This document shows positions 34,681-43,965 of a stretch of 64,000 nt of DNA, in pieces. Positions within the stretch are counted from its first letter, which is position 1; each line of letters opens with the position of its first letter. Source of the DNA: Synanceia verrucosa. Taxonomy: Eukaryota > Chordata > Actinopteri > Perciformes > Synanceiidae. Location of the stretch: the NCBI GenBank assembly GCA_029721515.1, contig CM056556.1, positions 1,550,501 through 1,614,500 of the forward strand, read 5' to 3'. The notes beneath the pieces are model-generated. The model saw only the letters and a list, made by a program, of their open reading frames with translations, was not told the origin of the DNA and did not search any database. The translations under genes were made by a program, and so were the position numbers.

Positions 34681-37600
34681 GCCAGGGGAGACAATTAACA
34701 TAAACACAACAGCAGCAGCACCGCTGCACTTTACAGCAGTTATCGCCTTGACAACGGTGAGCTCCTGAGGTTGTTTAACTTCAGTCTTGACCGAGCGCAA
34801 CTTCCTGTTGTGTGACCTGGGCGGTGCGACACCGGCAAATAGCCAGCACCCACAGAAATATTAATGGAGTTATATAAATTGAAACTACTTTCAGAATCGA
34901 TCAGTTTGAGTCAAGAAACAAAAGTCTAAATTCTCCGATTCTGATTAAATGAGAATGTTTTCTGGTGAACAACTTCCTGTTGTGTCACCGGCGTCACTCG
35001 CCACGTTTCAGGCAAACAGCCTGGCAGCCAGAATTTGTGCTTAATCACAAAAGGTGCAGCACTTATTAAAGTGTAAATGTGTGTCAAAATAATAAAAAAA
35101 CTGAAATAAGGACTTTTCTTGTTCTGTTTTATCGTATTTTGTAATTTGTTGTGCTATGATACTGCATAAAAAGAAAACCATGGCTCAGAGTATAAAAGTC
35201 TATAAGTCGTGATGACTATTTTTGTTCTGAAAAAATAAATATATAAGGCGATCATTCCCTCGAATGTTGTAATAACTAAAATGATTCTGCTTTCATGTTA
35301 GTTCAGCCCTCTGGCGTTGGCATGAATCAAGTTTTTCTGTCCAAGCTGTTATTTTCATTTCATCAAATAAAAGAGGAAGTGAAAGAAAAACAGCAGACGG
35401 GGATGATTCTCCTGAAGCTATTTTTCTTCCCACAGATGAATCAGACTCACATGATTAAAGAGATGATAGACGAGAGAAGATAAAAGATAGAAGACAGAGG
35501 ACAGAAGACATATGAGAGCAGATAGAAGACAGAAGGCAGACAATAGAAGATAGACGATAGAAGACAGTAGACAATAGAAGATAGACGTTAGAAGACAGTA
35601 GACAATAGAAGATAGACGATAGAAGACAGTAGACAATAGAAGATAGACGTTAGAAGACAGTAGACAATAGAAGATAGACGATAGAAGACAGTAGACAATA
35701 GAAGATAGACGTTAGAAGACAGTAGACAATAGAAGACAGTAGACAATAGAAGATAGATGATAGAAGACAGACTATAGATGATAGAAGATAGACGATAGAA
35801 GACAGTAGACAATAGAAGATAGACGATAGAAGACAGACTATAGATGATAGAAGATAGACGATAGAAGACAGTAGACAATAGAAGATAGACGATAGAAGAC
35901 AGACTATAGATGATAGAAGATAGACGATAGAAGACAGTAGACAATAGAAGATAGACGATAGAAGACAGACTATAGATGATAGAAGATAGACGATAGAAGA
36001 GAGACTATGGATGATAGAAGATAGATGATAGAAGATAGAAGACAGACAATAGAAGATAGACGATATAAGACAGAAGACAGACGATAGAAGATAGCCGATA
36101 AAAGATGACAGAAGATAGACGATAGAAGATAGAAGACAGACAGTAGAAGATAGACGATATAAGACAGAAGACAGACGATAGAAGATAGCCGATAAAAGAT
36201 GACAGAAGACAGACGATAGAAGATAGAAGACAGATGATAGAAGATAGCCGATAAAAGATGACAGAAGATAGACGATAGAAGATAGAAGACAGACAATAGA
36301 AGATAGACGATAAAAGATGACAGAAGATAGACGATAAAAGATAGAAGACAGATGATAGAAGATAGAAGACAGACGATAGAAGATAAACTATAAAAGATGA
36401 CAGAAGATAGACGATAGAAGATAGAAGACAGATGATAGAAGATAGAAGACAGACGATAGAAGATAAACTATAAAAGCTGACAGAAGATAGACGATAGAAA
36501 ATGTTTTCAAACCTGGACTAACCAACTCAGAGCCATCAGCCTCTGAACACACAGCACCATAATAATCACTGTACAATAAGTGTATACCTTTATCTCACCT
36601 TAACACCTTAACAGACATTAACACTCCAACAGTCAAAACAGGGCTGCAATTTAAGACTATGGTCATGTTGATTATTCTCTTGGTTAATTGATCAGTTGTT
36701 TATTTACTTTATTCCACACTTATTCATTTATTCCAGCATTCATTTATGTATTCATTTCAACATTGATTTATTGATACTCTTCTGTTGAATATCTTTGATG
36801 TTTGATCACACATCTTAACTGTTTTGCTTTTCTACTCTGTTATCAGCTATTGTTTTCATACTACAGTTTGTAGTAAACTTGTAAAGCACCATGCGAAGCA
36901 GCGCTGCACATTTCGATGTGTTTGTCAGAATACAAAAACAACAACACCGTGTGGAAACGTGAGGCTTTTTAGATGAGACCACAAGACCTCTGCAAACAGG
37001 AGAAGAAGACAGGAGACAGAAAATGTCCTCATGCATGTCTTCCTCTTGTCTTACCTTTCCTGTCTCTCTCTCAAAGTCGACGTATTCCCTGGCAGGAACC
37101 TGCCGCTGATCTCCATGCAGATTGGCTGGAAAGAACTGCAGAGAGAGGTTGGTGCCGGTCGCTACGAACGCCTGAGGAGGAACAGGAAGAGAGGAGATGA
37201 TGTCAGAAACAGAGGGAATGACATCAGGAAGAGAGGAGATGATGTCAGGAACAGAGGGAATGACATCAGGAAGAGAGGAGATGATGTCAGGAACAGAGGG
37301 AATGACATCAGGAAGAGAGGAGATGATGTCAGGAACAGAGGGAATGACATCAGGAAGAGAGGAGATGATGTCAGGAACAGAGGGAATGACATCAGGAAGA
37401 GAGGAGATGATGTCAGGAACAGAGGGAATGACATCAGGAAGAGAGGAGATGATGTCAGGAACAGAGGGAATGACATCAGGAAGAGAGGAGATGATGTCAG
37501 GAACAGAGGGAATGACATCAGGAAGAGAGGAGATGATGTCAGGAACAGAGGGAATGACATCAGGAAGAGAGGAGATGATGTCAGGAACAGAGGGAATGAC

Positions 37601-40600
37601 ATCAGGAAGAGAGGAGATGATGTCAGGAACAGAGGGAATGACATCAGGAAGAGAGGAGATGATGTCAGGAACAGAGGGAATGACATCAGGAAGAGAGGAG
37701 ATGATGTCAGGAACAGAGGGAATGACATCAGGAAGAGAGGAGATGATGTCAGGAACAGAGGGAATGACATCAGGAAGAGAGGAGATGATGTCAGGAACAG
37801 AGGGAATGACATCAGGAAGAGAGGAGATGATGTCATGAAAAGAGGGCATGACGTCAGGGAGAGCGGATATGATGTCAGGAGGAGAGGATTAACCTGCTTT
37901 AACTTCGACAGCTCTAAAATACTGTATATATATAGATTTTTTTCTCTTAACTCATTTGTTTGTGGCCGTTCTGTTGCTGCTAACACTTCCTGTTTATTTG
38001 TTCATGTCACCGCAGCTAACAAGCTACAGGGGAAGGCCCCATATTTGTGCATTTCTGACTTTAGTACACCTTTTTTCTTTTACCTCGCTTTTGGTCTCCT
38101 CCATCTCCTGACAAAAACATAGGAGCTGCTTCACCTGGCACTTGTTTATCTGTGACCTTTTATTAGAAATAAGAACGGCCTCTTTAAGGGATTTTAGCGT
38201 CACCCCTTCAGACAGGAAGCCGTAAGTAAGGGTGCAACGAGGAGACAAAATAAAAGCATAAGACAAGAAAAATGAAAGTATTTTAAAGTTATGTTTTGAG
38301 AGCCCTGGTGTAAATCCAAAGACGGCGATGGCCAAAATTCATGGCTTCAAAATGACGTCCATGAGCCGTCCTTTCAGAACAAAAGCTCCAAACGAAACCC
38401 ACCAGCCTGCTCTCCCAGCACACATAATCACATTTTTTTTCTTCTTCTATAAAACGGCCTCTCGCTCTAATGGGGAGGCGTGCCCATCAAGATAAACTCT
38501 AATAAAATGAAAATCAATAGGATGCATTTCTCTACTGCAGTCAGAAAACGATGAATTACTGCGAGGCAGAAAATCAAGTTAGAAAACGTCTGTTTTTTAA
38601 TTTTTTTTACTCAGGATGGATCAATACTAACGGCATGAAGCCTGGAAGCATATGAATTATGCACGCTGTCAAATCTGAGAAAAAGTGAATGAAAGAGAAG
38701 AAGGAAAGAGGGTGGAAATAAAGAGGGTGAGCACATGGAGAGAAAACCCCGAGTCATCATTTCTGCCCAATCTGAAGTATTGAATTACAAGCATCTGATC
38801 CTCATTTACTGGGAGGGAAAAGAGAGGGAAGGGAAGGAGGAAGAAGGAGGAGAAACTGAGAGACGAAGGGGGAAAAACAAAAGGAGGAGTGAGTTCAGAC
38901 AGGAAATAAAGACAAAGGAACAACAGGAAGCGAACAGAGGGATGAAAATCAATAGTTGAGAAAGTGACTCATCTCTAATGAGATAATTCCCTCTGAATTA
39001 TTTGTCAGCTCAATGCTGACCGCTCAGCCGTAGAAAAGGTTTGTGTGCACTGCTCCTTTAATTTAGTGTTTCTACGGCTTAAATATGACATCGATATTAA
39101 AAACAACAAAACGTCTGTCTTTTATCTCCAGCCCACTTTTACCCATTTATGTTCTTATTTTACCAGTAAATAACATCTTGTTATTTATCATCAATAATGG
39201 AAATTATTATTTTTCTTTTTTTGAGGATCACTTGAGCTTTATTCAGCTTTTGATGAGAGAAAGAGATAATAAAAATATTAATTGTGGGAATGAATATTTG
39301 TTGGTTTTTACCCTTAATAATAATAATAAAACAGTAAAATGTGTTTTTTATCTTTTATCTTCAGCCCAACTTTATGCTTTGATTGACTGAACCAGCTTTT
39401 TCTATAAATAACATCTTGTTCTTTTGTTATCTTTAAGACATAATGAAAATATATTTAGGTTCCTGAAAAGACAAAAAATAAAACTAAAGAAATAATCTTG
39501 TTATTTATGACTGAAATTATTAAAATTAAACTTTTTAACGAGAATCAGTGAAGCTTTTTTAGGCTTTTAAGGAAGACATAAAAATATTCAGTTTGAAATA
39601 ATAATTCATTCTTTTTTTTCCGTAAATAAATTTGATTACACTTCTTACTCTTCCCTCATTAAAAAGTATGATGTGTGTTCTTACTGTCTTTACTTGTTCA
39701 CAATCACAATATTTCCACTGTCTGTTAATCAGTTGATTGTTTTCTGGATTAATCGATCAGTTGTTTGGTTTATAAAATATCAGAATAATGTGGATAAGTG
39801 TTTCTTAAAGGCAAAGATCTTCACACGTCTCAGAGATGTTCTGCTTTTCCAGAAACTGTTCAATGTTTGCGAACAAATCACACGTAGAAAAGCCATAAAT
39901 AACCTGAAATTCAAGTCAGGACACATTTGTTTTAGGAAATATTCACTTTTAAGAAGCTGAAATCTGAGAATTTTGACTTTTTCCTTAAAATACCACTCAA
40001 ATTAAGTGTTAAATAGTTGCCGACTCATTTAATAGTTGATAACTGATCACTAAATTTATTAATCAGTCATAGTAAATGTTGTATTTTCAATTAGTTACAG
40101 TAACAAGGCAGCTTGTTTAGTATCAACTTTGGCAAAGACTTGATTTTGATTTAAATGAGAGAAAATTGATCGATCGATCAGCCAAATGATTAATGGATCT
40201 GCACTCATCAAGCTGATTAATCAGTTTACAGATTAGTTATGAAGTATTTTATGAATCAGTTTATTAAGAAGACTGCAGCGTCTTCCTCCTGTGTGACACT
40301 AGAAAGTGAATATCTTTGATCTTAAATGGATCAATCTATCAGCCAGCTGATTGATCAGTCTCTTCAGGATCATTTATTCGTCTCCTCTGGATGTTTTTTT
40401 TTTTTTTTTTACTGCAGCTGCTTCCAGAGTTCACTCACTTCCTGTGTCCTCAGCTGAAGGTGACGCCGACACAAACACAGTCTTAGTCATCCTCCACCTA
40501 TTTTTCACAAACATCATGTCGTCATGCTGGGAGAGAGGGCAGCGTCTAGTTTTACCGTCTTTTACTGGGTCATGATGCGTCCGTCCGTCCGTCCGTCTGT

Positions 40601-43553
40601 CCTCACTGTATTTATAAGCCTCTTCTGGGAGAATTGATGGCCTCGGTTTTAACGCTTTGACGGCAGCTGTGACATCATGTCGCTGATTTATCCGTGGGGC
40701 CAGACGCCGCCAGAGACCTCCTGCTATTTTCACGGTCTGGCTTCTATACATGAGACTGATTCATTATTATAACGCCACATTTATTTAATAAAGTGGTGTT
40801 TTTAATAGCGTTTGAGGGGGAGTTTCTCTGTGTTTCGCTGTCATGGAGGAGGAAAGAAAGCAGGAAATATTCACATTTAAGAAGCTGCAATCAGAGGATT
40901 TAGATTAATATTCTTTCTTTCTTAAAATACGACTCAAATTGATCGTTAAAAAACAACTGATTGCAAAATTGATTAATCAGCTGTAGATAGAATTCACTCT
41001 TTTCAACCAGTCAGAGTAACTAAGGAGCTTGTTTAGTGTCGACTTTGGTAAAGACTTCAATAAATAAATAAATTACCTCTTAGATTAATCAATTTCTCTC
41101 ATTAAACTGTAATTAATGTATAAAATAGTTTGAGATTTCGTTATTTGTTGACAACTATTCAATTAATTGCTGCAGCGCCAACATATATTCAGTTTAGTGT
41201 CACAGAGGAGGAAGGAAGCTGAAAATATTCACATTTTAAGAAGCTGGAATCAGAGACATCAGACTTGTTTTGATTAAAATCAGTTCATTGATTATTAAAA
41301 GAGTTTAATAGCTGAAAACCGTCTCTGATAGCAGCTTCTTAAAAAATATTTCCTGCTTTCTTTCCTCTACGACACCACAAACTGAATATAACTGATCAAA
41401 GTGATCAATCTGTCAGCCAATCGATTAATAAATCTGCACTCAACGAGCTTTCTTTCTAGTTACTGTAACTAGCAGAAAAGAAAGTGAATACTAGGATTGA
41501 AACTGCACTGATTAATCAATTTAACAATCACTTATCAACTCTTAGATGAGTCGCCAACTATATATTGATCAGAAATCAATCAGCTTGAGTCACTTTCTCA
41601 AGAAAACACAGATAAAATTCTTTTAAATGTGAATATTTTCCTGCTTCCATTCCTCCTCTTTGACAATAAACTGAATGTATTTGATCCACATTTATCACCT
41701 TTCTATAAACCAAACAACCGATCAATTAATTGAGAAAATGTTGAAATATGGATCAAACAGGTGTTTCTATCTTCTTCTGCACCTCCTTCAGTCACTCCAC
41801 CTTTACTGGATCGACGTGACAGACGTTTTGTTTACTTTACAAATTACAGAGAAGCTGCATGACAACAAGCTCTGCAGAGACAAGAGCAGCTGCAGAGTAA
41901 AGTTATGTCACGTCTACTTCCTGTCCTGCTCTCACTTCTCACTCTTATAACTCTTATTAAATACAATAATTTCACTAAAATCAGCAGGAAACCTCCTGAG
42001 CTGATCGCTGACATCACTGACAATCATTTTTCACATCACGAGTCCTCTGTAACTGTCACTTTATAAACACTCCTTTGAAATATGAACTGATTTAAATTTA
42101 TTTCCAGAACAGAAATGTGAATATTTGATAGAAGCTGGTTAAAAATGATTGTTTCATTTTGTTGACATGTTATAGATTATTGCTATCTCTTTTTATCGCC
42201 CCATGAACCAGAAACTACTGTTAACGTGCATTAAAAAGCCAATTTTCAGCATGTTTTTAGGTATAACATGTTACAGAAACAAAAGACAACTAAAGAAGAG
42301 GAGCGTGCAAATATATGGATTGTAAAAATAAATAACTAACAGATATCATAATGAAACTTCATCAGCTGGCTCCTGACATTAAGAAGTGTTATGTTTTTAA
42401 ATGTGAAAATGAGGCATTATCTAATGGTAATTAGCGGTGAACTTAGGAGAAGATGGATGGATGGGTGGACAGATAGATAGATAGATAAAAAAACCATATA
42501 TTTAGTATTTCACTCACTATTTCTGACCGTCCGTCCCTGCAGGCGTTCTGGAAGCGAGCTTGTCTCTCCTCATGGGGTCGGTCCCTGAACCCAGTATATT
42601 TAATCTACGACCAAAAGAAAACATTATTACATTACATATATGTATATAATATACACACATGCATACGTACATAGATGTAGATGCATGATGTAGCGTATGG
42701 GATAGACAACAGTCCAGCTGTTTGACATTGAGCGGTGTCGCTCGCTGCCAGCACAAGGCTGTAATTTGAAGTCAAACCACAGGAATTCAGATTGGAGGCA
42801 TCAGTCTTTGTCTCTCTGCGTCAAAAGAAATAAGCTGAAAAAGTGGGAATGAAAAAGAGGAATATCATCCTGTTATAAATATTATGTTTAAAATAATAAC
42901 ACAGGATCCTTCTGCTCACCTGATGTGCTGAGGTGTTCCACTTCACTATTAAACAACTATATGGAATACACATATATATATATACATGCCATATACCCTG
43001 TCATGAGTGGACTTTACTGTGATACTTTTTGTGATATTTGGATGTGGATATAATGTTCTACATTTATTTTACACTTTTATGTGCTTTTCATTCTGATTTT
43101 TTTTAATAAAAAAACCAGGAATTAAACATAAATAAAAATAGGATTAAATGACTATACTTATAATAATAAATATATTAATAAAATTATGAAAAACAATTCT
43201 TGAAAAATCTTAATTGCAAAAGGAGATACAACGTATTTGTTATTGATCATATTGATGACATCATGTGTCACACTGGAAGACTTATTGTGATAAATTGCCA
43301 GTCATGAGCTCTTTTCAGGAGGAAAGCGTCACTTTGCTGCAGCTCCCTCCTGAAGCCTCTCCTCATGTGTTCTTAGCTCAGGTCTCAGTGATGCCTTTGA
43401 GTGCAGGGAAGCTTCTGTATTTCCGGCTGTCTGGCAGAGTAGAGCCACAGTAGAAACCAGTAGAGACACACTCACCTCACACTCCCTGCTCAACTTGCGG
43501 AAAAACTCCTCATTCTCAAACTTGCTCCTCTGGTCCGGGACTACCCGCGGCAT
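11562..43553 (-). CDS. cbfb: cbfb, core-binding factor subunit beta (complete, six coding exons)
   Basis: CBF-beta is the non-DNA-binding partner of RUNX proteins: it binds the Runt domain, raises DNA affinity and protects RUNX from degradation in blood, bone and other lineages. All six coding exons are present: 43476-43553, 42518-42604, 37055-37171, 18462-18578, 17388-17483 and 11562-11633, giving 26+29+39+39+32+23 = 188 residues. Every exon is phase 0, so they join exactly. The protein starts MPRVVPDQRSKFENEEFFRK and ends RRQQDPSPGSN followed by MANADVEHKMR, the form matching the human 187-residue isoform. Length and order agree with the family. Introns are large and rich in tandem repeats. 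The gene lies between gnao1 and tdrd12, all on the same strand. Confidence 0.97.
14985..15420. repeat. AT-rich tandem repeat, about 96-bp period, four good copies
   Basis: The block CATAATTAAAATAAAGTATA with (AAT)n and ATTTAATAAAATAATAGTAA recurs from about 15041, 15137, 15232 and 15329. Degenerate units extend upstream to about 14800. Copies differ mainly in the number of AAT triplets. Confidence 0.85.
15420..15620 (+). mobile_element. dispersed repeat, copy A
   Basis: Contains CATCCTGGTGGATTAACCAT, and further on GGCAGTGGAGGTAAACACCT and GAGTGGAGGATAATAA. The same order occurs at about 29490-29900. Both copies are preceded by sequence with TTTTTGTAAAACAGTAAAT or TTTAGTAAAACCGTAAAT. Class unknown. 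Confidence 0.6.
16780..17240. mobile_element. dispersed repeat flanking cbfb exon 5, left copy
   Basis: AGGCAGCAGTGGACCAGCAA, TGAGGTAAAATTATTGTTTT and GTGGAGTTTGGTTGCACTT here resemble GAGGCAGCGGTCGACCAGCA and TGAGGTAAAATTACTGTTTT at about 18270-18345, and inverted stretches at 16790-16880 and 18030-18170 (TATATTTGGAATATTCTCAC and CTGCTTTACC). The family seems to carry inverted arms. Confidence 0.5.
17388..17483 (-). CDS. cbfb: cbfb exon 5
   Basis: 32 codons, acceptor GTGCAG|CAGGAA and donor GAG|GTGAGA. Encodes QEDALAQAAFEEARRRTRDF then EDRDRSHREDLE, the charged C-terminal helix region. Reading past the donor would add only VRGRRCF before a stop, a possible short alternative C-terminus. A 34/36-bp tandem array starts 58 bases upstream. 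Confidence 0.96.
17541..18019. repeat. 34/36-bp minisatellite, 13 full copies plus a partial, upstream of cbfb exon 5
   Basis: Units read TGTCCCTTTAAGAGGAGCTG then TCATTAATTTGTAC (34 bp) or carry an extra GA giving a 36-bp form ending TGATTAATTTGTAC. Long and short forms are interleaved. It starts 58 bases from the 3' splice site of cbfb exon 5. Confidence 0.95.
18010..18345. mobile_element. dispersed repeat flanking cbfb exon 5, right copy
   Basis: Shares TATATTTGGAATATTCTCAC and CTGCTTTACC with the inverted part of the copy at 16780-17240, and GACCAGCAACTCTCCTG with its direct part. It directly abuts the end of the 34/36-bp array. Confidence 0.5.
18462..18578 (-). CDS. cbfb: cbfb exon 4
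   Basis: 39 codons, acceptor TGCAG|GTGTAT and donor CAG|GTAACA. Encodes VYLKAPMILNGVCVIWRGWI then DLQRLDGMGYLEYDDERAQ. Conserved Runt-domain interface region of CBF-beta. Confidence 0.97.
19524..19585. repeat. (AC)14-TGAACT-(GT)13 inverted microsatellite
   Basis: A run of 14 AC units is followed by the six-base spacer TGAACT and 13 GT units, so the whole tract can fold into one long hairpin or cruciform. Both outer ends add a matching G/C pair (GAC...GTC). Confidence 0.95.
20022..20360 (+). mobile_element. percomorph dispersed repeat 'CAGCAGGGGGCGACTCC', copy 1
   Basis: Shares with two other places the order GCCAGCAGGGGGCGACTCC, GGTTCTATATCAGTCTAAT, CCTCAGTAAACACTGTAAAC, GTTTATGGTCTCAGTCTCTA, TTAGTAAATTATGGTC and AGCAGAGGATGATTTAGAGC. 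A family very common in percomorph fish. Contains a CTCF-like core at 20034-20047 and an RFX-like GTTACCACGGCAAC. Confidence 0.85.
21480..21830. repeat. about 185-bp tandem repeat, two to three copies
   Basis: AACTATACAAACAATAAGTA, ATCTGGACACAAATATAAAC and TATTGTGATGGCTGAAAAAT recur in order about 185 bases apart. Related sequence (ATCTGGACACAGATACAAAC, TCTAAAGAAATTAATCATG) occurs at 30640-31010. Confidence 0.75.
24573..28406. repeat. 61-bp minisatellite, about 63 copies, in cbfb intron 3
   Basis: The unit runs GTACTCTGCTAAAATACCAC, AAAGTACTAACAGTGCAGTA, AAAACAGTGTGCTCACAGTT, A (61 bp). Variants: GCAGT/GCGGT, AAAATA/AATATA, a few 60-bp units with one A less, one unit with a short GTGGT. Variants occur in runs, which suggests duplication of blocks. 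Within a unit GTTAGTACT and AGTACTAAC are 9-bp inverted arms separated by 18 bases. Confidence 0.97.
29206..29262. repeat. (GA)n microsatellite
   Basis: Continuous AG/GA dinucleotides, interrupted only by AAAGAAA near the right end. Confidence 0.95.
29405..29454. repeat. 50-bp perfect AT-rich palindrome
   Basis: Centred on ATGCAT between 29429 and 29430, all 25 base pairs of the two arms match, including the single G/C pairs at 29421/29438 and at the centre. It can extrude as a cruciform. Confidence 0.95.
29490..29900 (+). mobile_element. dispersed repeat, copy B
   Basis: Carries TTTAGTAAAACCGTAAATTT twice, then CATACTGGTGGATTAACTAT and AACAGTGGAGGTAAACACCT with a terminal (AAT)n, the same order as at 15420-15620. 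Confidence 0.6.
32645..32998. mobile_element. fold-back (inverted-arm) element
   Basis: The left arm begins ACCCCCGCCGTCACGGAGGTTAAG.. and the right arm ends with the near reverse complement ACCTCCTTGGCGGAGGT. Inside, CACCAGGGCCTGTTTGTTTG matches CAAGCCCTGGTG inverted, and TGATTCATTTTTGGTGGTGA matches TCACCACCAAAAATGAATCA. Arms are about 170 bases and meet at a centre near 32832 (AGATCTGATC). A non-autonomous element with no coding capacity. Confidence 0.85.
34432..34679. repeat. two (CA)n microsatellites
   Basis: Runs at 34432-34466 and 34624-34679; the second is 28 dinucleotides long without interruption. Confidence 0.97.
35463..36500. repeat. complex GATA/GACA-rich minisatellite
   Basis: Built from AGAAGATAGACGATAGAAGA, CAGTAGACAATAGAAG and related words in nested periods of about 10, 34 and 70 bases. 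The right part (from 36000) uses GCCGATAAAAGATGACAGAA. It lacks stops on the minus strand for long stretches, producing repetitive frames that are not genes. Confidence 0.95.
37055..37171 (-). CDS. cbfb: cbfb exon 3
   Basis: 39 codons, acceptor CCTCAG|GCGTTC and donor AAG|GTAAGA. Encodes AFVATGTNLSLQFFPANLHG then DQRQVPAREYVDFERETGK. Human has SWQGEQ where this has NLHGDQ; the rest is nearly identical. A 42-bp minisatellite begins about ten bases upstream of the acceptor and stays open in this same frame. Confidence 0.97.
37180..37888. repeat. 42-bp minisatellite, about 15 copies, abutting the cbfb exon 3 acceptor
   Basis: Unit: GGAATGACATCAGGAAGAGA, GGAGATGATGTCAGGAACAG, AG. Copies are nearly identical; only the edges diverge (for example GGGCATGACGTCAGGG near 37848). 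TGACATCA and TGATGTCA in each unit are inverted to each other. The 42-bp length is a multiple of three, so five of the six frames checked here stay open and give artefactual proteins. No CT dinucleotide occurs on the plus strand from 37174 to 37893. Confidence 0.97.
37894..42517. other. cbfb intron 2: degenerate dispersed repeats
   Basis: Nothing coding is supported. Between 39.68 and 41.78 kb many degenerate pieces in both orientations share AATATTCACATTTAAGAAGC and GATCGATTAAT-like words, with TTTCTTTCCTCCTCTGTGAC at 48.6 kb as a related stray. This resembles a common fish repeat family. GA-rich sequence lies at 38.67-38.95 kb. Confidence 0.6.
42518..42604 (-). CDS. cbfb: cbfb exon 2
   Basis: 29 codons, acceptor TAG|ATTAAA and donor ATA|GTGAGT. 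Encodes IKYTGFRDRPHEERQARFQN then ACRDGRSEI, part of the alpha/beta core that contacts the Runt domain. The stretch is too short and stop-bounded to show as a long open frame. Confidence 0.97.
42605..43475. other. cbfb intron 1
   Basis: AT-rich, with ACACATATATATATATACAT near 42967 and no other feature I can support. Confidence 0.6.
43476..43553 (-). CDS. cbfb: cbfb exon 1
   Basis: 26 codons from ATG at 43553-43551 to donor GAG|GTGAGT. Encodes MPRVVPDQRSKFENEEFFRK then LSRECE, essentially invariant in vertebrate CBF-beta. The ATG is the only one fitting the known N-terminus; upstream is GC-rich 5' UTR. Confidence 0.97.
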
Positions 43554-43965
43554 CTTCTCCAAACTTCCTTCTGCGCTTCTTTTTTTATTCTAAGCCTTTT
43601 TATTGACCTCTTTTATTGGCGTATCCAGCTGCTCGTGTTCAGGTCCGTCCTTCCTTTACTTCTCTTCCGTGTCTGACTTTTTTTTCCTCTCTGAGTGAAG
43701 CAATGTGGTGATGGTCTATCTCTCAATGCGCGCCGCTGCTGCGCGCTCCGGGTCGCCTCTGGCTCCAAATGGCTCCTAGTGACCGACCCTCCGGGATGAA
43801 ACTCGGTCTGACCGTCTGCCTCTGCCTCTCTCTCTCTTCTCTCTCTTTCTCCTTCCTTCCTCCCTCTCGCTCTCTTTTGTGATCTCAAACCAGCGCTACC
43901 TGCAACTTTCAAGTGCTCCTCCCCGGTGGGCATGCCCACGACTTTGCGCATTCACGGACACAATG
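43554..43965 (-). promoter_or_regulatory. cbfb: cbfb 5' UTR and GC-rich promoter
   Basis: Immediately upstream of the start codon the base composition rises, with many CpG dinucleotides (GCGCGCCGCTGCTGCGCGCT near 43728). Pyrimidine/purine tracts of CTCTCT type lie at 43820-43880. No TATA box is evident, as is usual for this type of housekeeping/regulatory gene. The start site cannot be fixed. Confidence 0.55.

Larger units (their letters stand above)
28407..37054. other. cbfb intron 3, proximal part: repeats, no gene
   Basis: No supported exon. Contents include C/T-rich AACCTAA-type repeat at 28.5-28.9 kb, (GA)n at 29206-29262, a 50-bp AT palindrome, the dispersed repeat copy B, the fold-back element at 32.65-33.0 kb, two (CA)n tracts at 34.4-34.7 kb and the GATA/GACA-like tract at 35.46-36.5 kb. 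A short conserved-looking fish repeat with GATTAATCG-type ends lies at 33.65-34.3 and 36.64-36.7 kb. Confidence 0.65.

Noticed and set aside
35418..36576. Several minus frames rich in LSSIVYLLLS that look like membrane proteins
   Set aside because: They are read-through of the GATA/GACA-like repeat; hydrophobicity comes from ATA/TCT-rich codons.
37031..38122. 363-residue plus-strand open frame with GNDIRKRGDDVRNR repeats
   Set aside because: It is a translation of the 42-bp minisatellite, antisense to cbfb exon 3; the same array is open in several frames on both strands because 42 is a multiple of three.
43554..43562. Upstream TTG start three codons before the cbfb ATG
   Set aside because: The nine added bases encode no conserved residues; CBF-beta starts MPRVV and the ATG at 43553 is normal.
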